DNA from: Candidatus Woesearchaeota archaeon
GTDB lineage: Archaea > Nanobdellota > Nanobdellia > SCGC-AAA011-G17 > GW2011-AR18
DNA: 61,498 nucleotides
Direction of reading: 5' to 3'
NCBI GenBank assembly: GCA_016179945.1
Contig: JACPCE010000004.1
Coordinates: forward strand, 1 to 61,498
Shown here: positions 17,845 to 27,489 of the stretch, piece by piece
How the letters are laid out: every line of letters begins with the position of its first letter
How positions within the stretch are numbered: the stretch's first letter is position 1
The notes under the pieces: model-generated
Database searches by the model: none
Seen by the model: only the letters and a program-made list of their open reading frames with translations
Told to the model about the DNA's origin: nothing
Made by a program: the position numbers and the translations under genes

Positions 17845-17874
17845 TAGTAGATACTAACCAAAAGCTTTATATAT
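17845..17874 (+). promoter_or_regulatory. Operator-like palindrome and TATA box in smc/HTH intergenic region
   Basis: TAGTA-GA-TACTA (17845-17856) is a perfect short inverted repeat. It is followed by ACCAAAAGC and TTTATATA (17867-17874). Transcription rightward should begin near 17898, just before the hairpin at 17909. The preceding TTACCATTTTATAGT is also found near 57216. Confidence 0.5.
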
Positions 17875-17908
17875 TAGTGAATATACTATAATTATATCAC
17901 CTCTTTTT

Positions 17909-17944
17909 CCCAGGGAGAAGATTCTTCGGAGTCTTATCCTTGGG
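17909..17944 (+). promoter_or_regulatory. 16-bp hairpin with TTCG tetraloop in leader of HTH gene
   Basis: The arms 17909-17924 and 17929-17944 pair over 16 positions with one mismatch and two G-T wobbles, closed by TTCG, a very stable RNA loop. A short T-run follows at 17945-17948. It lies between the predicted transcription start and the ATG at 17997, so it would be part of the leader. It may act as an attenuator or as a binding site in the mRNA. Confidence 0.75.
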
Positions 17945-17996
17945 TTTTATTAAAAAATTATTTTCTATTACTCAAAGAAATTTTAGATTGAATAAA

Positions 17997-18422
17997 ATGG
18001 CAAGACGAATTTCTAAATTTGTTCAAGTATCAAATCTTGTTGCTCGGGGAAAAACCGAGAGAGAAATAGTTGATGCAACAGATATAAAATTAGGAACTGT
18101 CAAAGTATATTATCACGCTGCAATACAGGGATATACTTCTGTTGTCGGATATCTTTCTTATTTGGCGGGCAAAAGACAGAAAAAACCAAACTATAAATTT
18201 TTAAGTGAACTTATAAGGTACAAATTAAAAGAATTGGGAGAAAGGCAAAATTATCTTGTGAAATCAACAGGAATCGCTCGTCCTTATGTTCACTTCTATT
18301 TTTATGGTAAGAATATGCCTTGTAAACATAGGATTGAGAAGATTTTTCAAGCTTTAGAAGTTCATAATTCTTTAGAAGATTTAGTTGATAAAGAACAGTT
18401 ATATTTTTCTTTTAATAATTAA
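17997..18422 (+). CDS. Two-HTH DNA-binding regulator
   Basis: About 141 residues from the ATG at 17997; an in-frame TTG at 17940 would add 19 residues, but it lies inside the hairpin, so ATG is preferred. The first helix-turn-helix, near residues 5-40 (LVARGKTEREIVDATDIKLG), resembles LuxR or sigma-4 types. The second, near 65-115 (LKELGERQNYLVKSTGIARP), resembles XRE/Cro types. It is divergent from smc across a 250-nt region with an operator-like palindrome and a stable leader hairpin, which suggests autoregulation. The target is unknown. Confidence 0.7.
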   Translation: MARRISKFVQVSNLVARGKTEREIVDATDIKLGTVKVYYHAAIQGYTSVVGYLSYLAGKRQKKPNYKFLSELIRYKLKELGERQNYLVKSTGIARPYVHFYFYGKNMPCKHRIEKIFQALEVHNSLEDLVDKEQLYFSFNN

Positions 18423-18423
18423 T

Positions 18424-18606
18424 TTACTTCTTCAAGAATTCAGTGTATTTACAAGAACCACAATATAGTCTATCTTTATGAACACCTAAGAACATTCCAG
18501 GCCCACATTTAGGGCAAGTTTTAGCTTTTTCTAATTTATTTCCAGATAATTTATATTTTGTCCAACGCTGACTTGGTTTTTTATTTTTAGCTTTTTTCTT
18601 TACCAT
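18424..18606 (-). CDS. rps27ae: 30S ribosomal protein eS31 (S27ae)
   Basis: A 60-residue zinc-ribbon protein of the small subunit. Two CxxC pairs are present (CPKC and CGSC), with the GMFLGVHKDRLYCGSC segment typical of eS31. It is the last gene of a Rpo7-Spt4-eS24-eS31 cluster conserved in archaea, 9 nt after eS24. Confidence 0.95.
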   Translation of the reverse strand: MVKKKAKNKKPSQRWTKYKLSGNKLEKAKTCPKCGPGMFLGVHKDRLYCGSCKYTEFLKK

Positions 18607-18615
18607 ATTAACACC

Positions 18616-18903
18616 TTATTTAGCTGCCTTAGGCTCTGATTTTTTTCCTTTAGGAGTTTCAAGAAATTTTAATGTTCTCTCATCTTCATAAATATGCGCA
18701 ATAATTTTTGCTTTTTGAATTCCAAATTTTGTGTAAATATGTCTTACAGAAACCAATTCAGGCTTAGTATTATATTTTTTAGCTATTTCTTCTTTGATTG
18801 TTGCTTTTGTTGGTGTAGGAGCATTTGGATGCTCTAATTCAAATTTTATTCTTTTTCTTGCCAACAAAGGCATTTCTAATTCTTTTAAATTTTCAACTTT
18901 CAT
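18616..18903 (-). CDS. rps24e: 30S ribosomal protein eS24
   Basis: A 95-residue ribosomal protein with the family core LLARKRIKFELEHPNAPTP, KATIKEEIAKKYNT and VSVRHIYTKFG. The length is normal for archaea. Its start overlaps the spt4 stop by 4 nt, so translation is likely coupled. Confidence 0.96.
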   Translation of the reverse strand: MKVENLKELEMPLLARKRIKFELEHPNAPTPTKATIKEEIAKKYNTKPELVSVRHIYTKFGIQKAKIIAHIYEDERTLKFLETPKGKKSEPKAAK

Positions 18904-19088
18904 CTTGTTTTTATTGCATATTCTCCCTTAACATTTATATTCATCTTCTTAGCAATTTCAGATTTACTTGAATCAAATATAATTATACGCCCCTTCCATG
19001 ATGTTGTTAGATCTGTAGACTTACATAATGGACATTCATTTCCCTTTACAAATGCCTTACAAGATTTGCATGCTTTTTTCTTTACCAT
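18900..19088 (-). CDS. spt4: Transcription elongation factor Spt4 (RpoE2)
   Basis: A 62-residue zinc-binding partner of Spt5. It has CKSC and CPLC zinc ligands near the N-terminus, then the TTSWKGRIIIFDSSKSEIAKKM core. Spt4/5 clamps the RNA polymerase and raises processivity. It overlaps eS24 and follows rpo7 by about 40 nt, as in many archaea. Confidence 0.95.
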   Translation of the reverse strand: MVKKKACKSCKAFVKGNECPLCKSTDLTTSWKGRIIIFDSSKSEIAKKMNINVKGEYAIKTR

Positions 19089-19129
19089 TTAAAAACTTCT
19101 CCTGAATAATTTGTACATAATTTTCATTA

Positions 19130-19690
19130 TTATTTTTCTTTACCTTTCTTGCTTTTCTTTAAATCTTCTTCAATCCATTTGATATTTCCCAAAGCAGGCT
19201 GTCTCATTGTAAGACCTACTTTTGGATTTGTCAAATCTTTATAACTTACTGCAATGACTCTTGCCCGGCATTTATCACCTACTTTAAGAGATTTTTTGCT
19301 CTCTTTTCCTGTCAAAACTTTTGATTTGCTAAAACTTATAAAATCATCCATTGTTTGTGAGACGTGAATCATTCCATCTACAGTTCCGATATTTATGAAA
19401 GCACCAAAGTTTGTTATATCTGTTATTTTTCCAAGACAAACTTCTTGTAATTCTGGTAAAAATGTTAGCATTTTAAATTCTGTCTCATAATATGGTGCTC
19501 CATCTCCAGGTATAATTATTCCTTCGCCTATATTTAGGATTTCTGTGACATATATAACGAATCCAACATTATTGCTTATGTGACCTTCAAAAGTCTCATT
19601 AAGTCTTTGTAAAATTGCTTCTTTTGTGTTTTGCTTTAGCAATACGGGTGGAACCCTAACATGACTTTTAGCTTTTATCTCGTAGAACAT
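19130..19690 (-). CDS. rpo7: DNA-directed RNA polymerase subunit Rpo7 (RpoE1)
   Basis: A stalk subunit of 186 residues. It has the N-terminal tip domain (MFYEIKAKSHVRVPP) followed by an S1/OB domain (EVCLGKITDITNFGAFINIGTVDGMIHVSQ) that binds emerging RNA. The C-terminus is Lys-rich. It pairs with Rpo4, which is not encoded in this window, and leads the Spt4-eS24-eS31 cluster. Confidence 0.96.
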   Translation of the reverse strand: MFYEIKAKSHVRVPPVLLKQNTKEAILQRLNETFEGHISNNVGFVIYVTEILNIGEGIIIPGDGAPYYETEFKMLTFLPELQEVCLGKITDITNFGAFINIGTVDGMIHVSQTMDDFISFSKSKVLTGKESKKSLKVGDKCRARVIAVSYKDLTNPKVGLTMRQPALGNIKWIEEDLKKSKKGKEK

Positions 19691-19757
19691 TTTTAATTGG
19701 TATTTAGACTTGCTTTTTAAAGATTTTGGTTTAATAATGATCCCTAAAAATACTTTG

Positions 19758-20111
19758 TTAAGCTTTATTTCTCAATTCTAAGTATTTTTTCTGCCTTATC
19801 ACTATAACTGGACATTCTAATTTTTTTTTCAATTCCAAATCTTGTGTTGCTATGATAAAACCTTTTTTTGATAATGAAATTAACTCTTTATCCACATAAT
19901 TTTCATTTGATTTTATAACCTGTATTTTTTCTATAAATTTTTTGATTAAATTAAGTTCTTTTGGCTTTACTTTTTCTAATTCTGTTATTGTTTCATCTAC
20001 AACTGCTAATTTATATGGAAAAAAACATAATCTGTCTATTTCTGAAAAAAAATCTATTTTATATTTTGCACAATATATTAAGAAATTTGTATCTAATACT
20101 ATTGTTTTCAT
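19758..20111 (-). CDS. PIN-domain protein (Fcf1/VapC9-like)
   Basis: A 117-residue PIN nuclease-like protein. Conserved acidic residues fall in VLDTNFLIY, the TELEKVK helix and the late IIATQDLELKK segment. It is upstream of rpo7 on the same strand. A PIN gene of the COG1412 type commonly occurs at this position in archaeal RNA polymerase clusters, where a role in rRNA processing has been suggested. It is not a toxin-antitoxin gene by context. Confidence 0.85.
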   Translation of the reverse strand: MKTIVLDTNFLIYCAKYKIDFFSEIDRLCFFPYKLAVVDETITELEKVKPKELNLIKKFIEKIQVIKSNENYVDKELISLSKKGFIIATQDLELKKKLECPVIVIRQKKYLELRNKA

Positions 20112-20227
20112 TTTAAAATAGCATTTTTTGTGGTTTATAAGGGTTTTTAGAGTGGCATTTTACATATTTAAAATGGCTTTATACAGCTTATAAACCTAAT
20201 AGAATGCGTTTATAGGCTGAGAAAGCA

Positions 20228-20235
20228 TTATATAG
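20228..20235 (+). promoter_or_regulatory. TATA-like box for gyrB
   Basis: TTATATAG lies 61 nt before the ATG at 20297, implying a leader of about 35 nt. The preceding 110 nt contain no gene, only short T-rich repeats such as GCATTTT and GGCTTTATA. Confidence 0.45.
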
Positions 20236-20278
20236 TTTAATTACTTGTTTTTTTAATAATAAAAGTGCTTATTTTTAG

Positions 20279-22237
<1,959 letters not shown>

Positions 22238-22238
22238 A

Positions 22239-23108
22239 ATGAGAAATATAAAAAAACTTGATCCTAGAGAATATATTTTGAGACAATCCTCAATAGATAA
22301 AACTGCATTTAGAACTTTACTTGAGATACATTACTCTGATATGAGAAGAATAGGTTATAATCTTTCACAATTAGGTGCTTTACCATTAGCAGAGGAACCA
22401 AATGGTTCTGGTAATTTAGTTACAACTGGAAACTATAGTGTTAGAGTTCCCGAAGGTGGATTTTTAATAACAGGAAATAGTATTAATAAAATAAATTTAT
22501 CTATAGATGGAATATTATATATTGAAAATATAAATTTTAATGATGGAACTTACTTTGTAAGTGGCAAAGCAAAACCATCTAGGGAAACTTTAATTCACCA
22601 TCAAATTTATTCAAGGCGTTCTGATGTTAATGTTATTTTACATACACATGATAGACTAGCTTTAAAATATGCTAAAACTAGAAGTACACATAGGCCAATA
22701 TTCTTTGCTAATTTAGAGGATGCTGTAGATGTTGTTGATGCTTTGGGCGATGGAAATTATGTTTCTTTACCAACCCATGGGCAATTTGTTGTTGGAAGAG
22801 ATGTAAACGAAGCCTTACAAACTGCTGAATTTTATCACAATTATAGTTTTGATAGAAAACCTACATCAAGAATTGCTAAAGTTGGAATTGCAACTTCTTT
22901 AGCTGCTGGTTTTGCATTAATTTTAAGTTCAATTGGTGTTGATTACTTTAGATTTAGAGACTGTGATACTATAAACAATTTTGATGACACTTTTACTGTT
23001 GTCTGTTCTACTCAGAGGAATTGTGGGTATATAAAACCATGGGAAGGAGAATCTGCTAAAAATATTGATGGGCACACAGAATGTACTTATTGGGTTGGAG
23101 GAAATTAG
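22239..23108 (+). CDS. Class II aldolase/adducin-like protein with C-terminal membrane helix
   Basis: A 289-residue protein inserted between gyrB and gyrA. The region around residues 45-205 resembles the class II aldolase/adducin fold: LVTTGNYSVRVPEGGFLITG, then HHQIYSRRSDVNVILHTHD, where H-T-H resembles the metal-binding HxH, and LPTHGQFVVGRDVNEALQTAEF, the usual late GHG-type His and helix. A membrane helix follows (IATSLAAGFALILSSIGV), with a Cys-containing tail outside or inside the membrane. It lies 1 nt after gyrB and 3 nt before gyrA, so it must be co-transcribed with both. Its link to supercoiling is unknown. Confidence 0.75.
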   Translation: MRNIKKLDPREYILRQSSIDKTAFRTLLEIHYSDMRRIGYNLSQLGALPLAEEPNGSGNLVTTGNYSVRVPEGGFLITGNSINKINLSIDGILYIENINFNDGTYFVSGKAKPSRETLIHHQIYSRRSDVNVILHTHDRLALKYAKTRSTHRPIFFANLEDAVDVVDALGDGNYVSLPTHGQFVVGRDVNEALQTAEFYHNYSFDRKPTSRIAKVGIATSLAAGFALILSSIGVDYFRFRDCDTINNFDDTFTVVCSTQRNCGYIKPWEGESAKNIDGHTECTYWVGGN

Positions 23109-23111
23109 TAG

Positions 23112-25724
23112 ATGGCAGAAGAAAATATAAAAATTACAGTTATTGAAGATCAACTTAAGGAAGCTTACTTAGATTATTCTATGTCGGTTATAGTGGGAAG
23201 AGCACTACCTGATGTCAGAGATGGATTAAAACCAGTTCATAGAAGAGTTTTATTTTCCATGAATGAAATTGGATTACAGCACAACAAGCCTTTCAAGAAG
23301 TGTGCAAGAATAGTTGGTGATACTTTAGGAAAATATCATCCACATGGGGACATTTCTGTTTATGATGCTTTAATCAGAATGGCACAGGACTTTAGTTTGA
23401 GATACCCATTAGTTAAAGGTCAAGGCAATGTGGGCAGCGTTGACGGAGACAACCCAGCTGCAATGCGTTACGTAGAGGCAAAGTTAAGCAAACTAGCTGA
23501 AGAAATTCTCGCAGATATAGACAAAGAAACTGTTGACTTTGTTCCTAATTTTGATGGGAGTTTAAAAGAGCCTTTAGTATTGCCAAGTAAAATTCCAAAT
23601 TTACTAATTAATGGCAGTTCTGGTATTGCTGTTGGTATGGCCACAAATATTCCCCCACATAATATTTCAGAAGTATGTGATGCAATGATTTTTTTAATTG
23701 ATAATTTAGAAATCAACGATTCACAATTAATGAATTTTGTTAAGGGTCCGGATTTTCCTACTGGTGCTCAGATTTTAGGCACTACTGGAATTAAACAAGC
23801 TTACAAAACAGGCAGAGGCAAGATAATTATTAGGGCAAAATGTGAGTTAGAAAACGGAACTATAATAATTAAAGAAATTCCTTATCAGGCAAATAAATCT
23901 TTACTAATAGAACAGATAGCAGAACTAGTAAAAGATAAAATTGTAGAAGGAATTTCTGACATTAGAGATGAATCTGACAGAGAGGGAATGAGGATTGTAA
24001 TAGAAATTAAAAAAGGATTTGATAGTAATATTATTTTAAATCAGTTGTACAAACATTCTCAATTACAGACTACTTTTGGAATAATTAATTTAGCTTTAGT
24101 AAATGGAGAACCTAAAGTTCTAAGCTTAAAAGATATGTGTGTAGAATTTATCAAGCATAGAAAAGAAGTTGTTATAAGAAGAACTAAATATGAACTTAGA
24201 AAAGCAGAAGAAAGAGACCATATTTTGCAAGGTTTACTAATAGCTTTAAAATCTATTGATGAAATTGTGAAATTAATTAAAAACAGTAAAGACGTAGAAA
24301 ATGCAAGAAATGATTTAATTAAAAATTATATTCTAACAGAAATACAGGCTAATGCAATTTTAGATATGAAGTTAAGCAAATTAGCTGCATTAGAACAACA
24401 AAAAATATTAGATGAACATAATGAATTATTGAAATTTATTGCAGAAATGAAAGATATTTTAGCCTCTGAGATTAGAATATATTCTATAGTAAAAAATGAA
24501 TTAATAGAAATTAAAAATAATTATTCTGATAAAAGAAGAACTGAAATTATTGAATCTGGGGAAGAAAACATAGAAACTGAAGATTTAATTGAGAAACAAG
24601 AAGTTGTAGTTACTATTACACATTCTGGATATATAAAAAGAATATCTTTAGATAATTATAGGGCACAGCGCAGGGGTGGAAAAGGAGTAATTGGAGCTGA
24701 AACTAAAGGTGATGAAGACTTTGTGGAACATTTATTTGTTGCTAATACACATAGTTATATTTTATTTTTTACAGACAAAGGTGTTGTACATTGGCTTAAA
24801 ACTTATCAAATTCCTGAAGCTGGAAGATATGCTAGAGGAAATGCTTTAATTAATTTAGTTAAATTAAATCAAGGTGAAAAAATAACATCAATGGTTGCTG
24901 TTGATGAGTTTAAAGAAAATAATTACCTAGTTATGTCTACTAAAAAAGGAATAATTAAGAAAACCTCTCTTGTAGAATATTCAAGACCAAGACAGGGTGG
25001 AATTATTGGAATAAATTTAAGATATGATGATAAATTAATTGATGTAAAAATGACTGATGGAACAAAACAATTAATAATTGCTACAAAAGATGGAAGAGCT
25101 GTTAGGTTTAAAGAAAGTGATGTTAATGTTGTTGCTAGAAATAGTATTGGTGTAAGAGGAATTAATGTTAGAGGTTCTGAGGTTGTTGGAATGGAAATTG
25201 TTAATGTTCCCTATTTATTAACTGTTACTGAAAAAGGTTATGGAAAAAGAAGTGATGTTAATGATTATAGATTAATTAAGAGGGGTGGAAGCGGTGTAAC
25301 TAATATCAAGATTACTGAAAAAAATGGAAATGTTGCTGGAATTAAAGTTGTTGGTGAAAATGATGAAATTATGCTTATTAGTAAAAATGGCATAATAATT
25401 AGAACCCCTGTTTCTGGTATTTCTGTAATAGGAAGAAACACACAAGGCGTAAGGATAATTAATTTGGATGAAGGAGATAGTTTAGCTACTGTTGCTAGAA
25501 TCATTAATGAAGAAACTGACTTGGAGAAAAAAGAGGAATATAAACCTAGTGAAGAAACTATTGTGGATTCTAATGGAGAAGCATTAATAGAAAATAATAC
25601 TGAAATTCGTGATAATAATATAACTGAAGATGAAGTTAAAGAATTTATGGATAAAAATGAGGCAGACAGTGATGGAGAAAAACCCTCTAAGAAAGATTTT
25701 ACTTTAGATGGTTATGAAGAATAG
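23112..25724 (+). CDS. gyrA: DNA gyrase subunit A
   Basis: An 870-residue breakage-reunion subunit. The catalytic Tyr120 sits in AAMRYVEAKLSK, and the N-terminal block LPDVRDGLKPVHRRVLFSM is intact. The C-terminal domain is a beta-pinwheel with the GyrA box QRRGGKG near residue 517, which separates it from ParC. The last 60 residues are strongly acidic and probably disordered. It forms an operon with gyrB and the aldolase-like gene. Confidence 0.97.
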   Translation: MAEENIKITVIEDQLKEAYLDYSMSVIVGRALPDVRDGLKPVHRRVLFSMNEIGLQHNKPFKKCARIVGDTLGKYHPHGDISVYDALIRMAQDFSLRYPLVKGQGNVGSVDGDNPAAMRYVEAKLSKLAEEILADIDKETVDFVPNFDGSLKEPLVLPSKIPNLLINGSSGIAVGMATNIPPHNISEVCDAMIFLIDNLEINDSQLMNFVKGPDFPTGAQILGTTGIKQAYKTGRGKIIIRAKCELENGTIIIKEIPYQANKSLLIEQIAELVKDKIVEGISDIRDESDREGMRIVIEIKKGFDSNIILNQLYKHSQLQTTFGIINLALVNGEPKVLSLKDMCVEFIKHRKEVVIRRTKYELRKAEERDHILQGLLIALKSIDEIVKLIKNSKDVENARNDLIKNYILTEIQANAILDMKLSKLAALEQQKILDEHNELLKFIAEMKDILASEIRIYSIVKNELIEIKNNYSDKRRTEIIESGEENIETEDLIEKQEVVVTITHSGYIKRISLDNYRAQRRGGKGVIGAETKGDEDFVEHLFVANTHSYILFFTDKGVVHWLKTYQIPEAGRYARGNALINLVKLNQGEKITSMVAVDEFKENNYLVMSTKKGIIKKTSLVEYSRPRQGGIIGINLRYDDKLIDVKMTDGTKQLIIATKDGRAVRFKESDVNVVARNSIGVRGINVRGSEVVGMEIVNVPYLLTVTEKGYGKRSDVNDYRLIKRGGSGVTNIKITEKNGNVAGIKVVGENDEIMLISKNGIIIRTPVSGISVIGRNTQGVRIINLDEGDSLATVARIINEETDLEKKEEYKPSEETIVDSNGEALIENNTEIRDNNITEDEVKEFMDKNEADSDGEKPSKKDFTLDGYEE

Positions 25725-25835
25725 ATTTTAGTTTCTAATTTTATTAGATTTTAATTTCCGGTATACACATTGAATGAAGTGAAAGTTGAATTTTGGTACA
25801 ATGATACTGAAGGCAAAAATCTCGAGTTCTGAGCA

Positions 25836-26381
25836 TTAGGAAATAATTCTATTTTTAATTTCATTTAAAACTTCAAACCAATAATTTCCGTGAGGCACAT
25901 ATTTGCTAGGATTAATCTTTAATTCTTCTTCAATTTTATCAATCGGAATAAATTGTATTTTTTGAACTTCTTCTTTCTGTAATTTCAACTGATTAACATC
26001 TCCATCAAAATTAAAAAAGTAAATATAGTAAAATTCATTATTTTTAATTTCTCTAAAAATTGTTTTAACTTTTCTAATCATCCAAAAATTCAAATCTTCT
26101 TTTTTAAGTTTTAATCCGATTTCTTCCTCAACTTCTCTTAATCCAGATGTAAACGGATCTTCACCAGCACTAATATGTCCCGCAGCGGAAATATCCCACA
26201 TATCTGGATAAAGAAGTTTTTCTTTAGCTCTTAATTGAAGAAGAATTTCTCCTTTAGAATTATAAATCCAAATATGCGAAGCTCTATGCCATAAGCCGTT
26301 TTTATGTGCCTCACTTTTCATCTTTTTAACATTAAGGAAATTATTGTTTTCATCACAAATGTCGATTAATTCGTCTGCCAT
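25836..26381 (-). CDS. Nudix hydrolase (IDI-like)
   Basis: A 181-residue Nudix-fold protein. The Nudix box is GHISAGEDPFTSGLREVEEEIG (about 77-98), with the REVEEEIG core intact. LWHRASHIWIYNSKGEILLQLRAKEKLLYPDMWD matches the isopentenyl-diphosphate isomerase/YfcD-type subfamily. The start is placed at MADELID, because the upstream in-frame codons (to 26474) look non-coding. The function is either IDI-like or hydrolysis of a nucleotide derivative; the sequence does not decide. Confidence 0.85.
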   Translation of the reverse strand: MADELIDICDENNNFLNVKKMKSEAHKNGLWHRASHIWIYNSKGEILLQLRAKEKLLYPDMWDISAAGHISAGEDPFTSGLREVEEEIGLKLKKEDLNFWMIRKVKTIFREIKNNEFYYIYFFNFDGDVNQLKLQKEEVQKIQFIPIDKIEEELKINPSKYVPHGNYWFEVLNEIKNRIIS

Positions 26382-26449
26382 AATATTGGTTTGAAGTTTA
26401 TAATTTAAAATACTTTTCCTTGTTATCCCACAAATAAAATTGAATATAA

Positions 26450-26557
26450 TTCCTGTTATATGAACGTGGTGCAAGAAAGTATGCTGACTTGTATGAAAAA
26501 ACTTTTGGAAGAGAAGTTAAAATCCATGTTGTTCCATTGAAGAAATGTTTAATGTGA
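26450..26557 (+). pseudogene. Possible gene remnant (C-terminal fragment)
   Basis: Between the Nudix gene and eL41, one + strand frame reads as about 33 protein-like residues (YERGARKYADLYEKTFGREV then a strand-like IHVVPLKKCLM) and then stops. An in-frame TAA precedes it and there is no ATG. The composition is more protein-like than the surroundings, so it may be the tail of a decayed gene. The rest of 26382-26841 holds nothing convincing; an ORF at 26545-26772 is judged spurious. Confidence 0.3.
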
Positions 26558-26841
26558 GTGTTGTATCTGGAAGTTTTTTCCTAAAAATTTTGGTTTCATT
26601 CCATATGTTAGAAATTAGTGCATTATTATTTTTGACTTATTCTAAACTTAGTTCATATCCTATCTACCAAACTTCAAGTTTGTGGAAATTTCTTGCCATA
26701 AAAATACATATAGAAACTTTTCATTTACAGAAGGTGTGGAAACTTAGTTTCTATATAGAAATCTGCAAGTAATTTTGTTTAATTTAGATTTCTTAGAAAT
26801 AAAAACCTTTTTAAAGAATTCAAAAACTCTTAAAAGTTAGA

Positions 26842-26946
26842 ATGAAGAGAAGTTCAAGACGTTGGAAGAAGAAAAGACAGATGCGTTGGAAGTGGCAGCG
26901 TAAAAGAATGAGAAAAGAAAAACGCAGAAGAAAGGCAAATAGATAA
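26842..26946 (+). CDS. rpl41e: 50S ribosomal protein eL41
   Basis: A 34-residue, extremely basic peptide. Residues 14-34 (MRWKWQRKRMRKEKRRRKAN) match the Arg/Lys-Trp pattern of eL41, which is only about 25-35 residues long and easily missed by gene callers. A start at the second Met would give the classic short form. The gene stands alone upstream of a small hypothetical gene and the rRNA operon. Confidence 0.85.
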   Translation: MKRSSRRWKKKRQMRWKWQRKRMRKEKRRRKANR

Positions 26947-26976
26947 ATTGATTAAATTTTTCTAGAATGTTATTAT

Positions 26977-27303
26977 ATGTTTGATAAACCAAGATTGAAG
27001 AATTATTTAGAAGATAGAGTTGGAAAATCAGGTTACTCAGGGTTTAGTATTAGATCTGGCAAATTACCTCTTATTGCATATAGTGTTGTTTTAGTATTCA
27101 ATAGAAAATTGATTGAGGGTGCAATTTTTGGTTTAGTTAGAGATTATTTTGGTAATTTAAGTTATAAAGAAGTAAAAATTTATCGCTTTGGTGCAATTTT
27201 TGAGAGGAAGAATTTAAATTCTGTAGATATGGTCTTTGTTGAAACGAAAAATGATGAGAATATTTTATCTCTTGTTGCTTCTTATAATCGTGTTTATCTC
27301 TAA
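26977..27303 (+). CDS. Hypothetical protein, 108 aa
   Basis: Not recognised. It is a small soluble protein with alternating strands (LPLIAYSVVLVFNRKLIEGAIFGL, VKIYRFGAIFERK, DMVFVETKNDENILSLVASYN). The pattern suggests a compact alpha-beta fold of an RNA-binding or enzyme-accessory type, but no motif was identified. It ends about 25 nt before the rRNA promoter. Confidence 0.5.
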   Translation: MFDKPRLKNYLEDRVGKSGYSGFSIRSGKLPLIAYSVVLVFNRKLIEGAIFGLVRDYFGNLSYKEVKIYRFGAIFERKNLNSVDMVFVETKNDENILSLVASYNRVYL

Positions 27304-27328
27304 TTTTTTATCAATATTAACAACAACC

Positions 27329-27336
27329 TTTAAATA
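27329..27336 (+). promoter_or_regulatory. rRNA operon promoter (TATA box)
   Basis: TTTAAATA preceded by AACAACC. Transcription should begin near 27360, giving a 16S leader of about 130 nt. The leader contains an 8-bp hairpin (GTACTTAA 27408-27415 with TTAAGTAC 27427-27434) and the 5' arm of the pre-16S processing stem. Confidence 0.65.
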
Positions 27337-27438
27337 TGAATTCTATTTCCATCTAACTAGTTCATGCATGAAGAAGAGTTATTAGTACTTTTCTAATGTA
27401 ATTATGTGTACTTAATAATTTACATTTTAAGTACGAGA

Positions 27439-27465
27439 GAGCAAAACCAATAGAACGTAGTGATC
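27439..27465 (+). other. Pre-16S processing stem, 5' arm
   Basis: Four blocks here, GAGC, CCAATAGA (27447-27454), GTAGT (27457-27461) and GATC, are each complementary to blocks in reverse order at 29138-29164 downstream of 16S. The small internal bulges between blocks are as expected for the archaeal pre-rRNA stem cut by the tRNA splicing endonuclease. Confidence 0.8.
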
Positions 27466-27489
27466 TCTATATAAAATTGCGACAATATA

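Noticed and set aside
25741-25835. Box C/D-like sRNA downstream of gyrA
   Set aside because: CTGA occurs twice and ATGATAC once, but the boxes do not form the C-D'-C'-D order and no K-turn stem is seen.
26545-26772. 75-residue open frame upstream of eL41
   Set aside because: The translation is Phe/Leu/Ser/Lys-rich with no fold pattern, there is no promoter or Shine-Dalgarno, and the composition matches AT-rich noncoding DNA.
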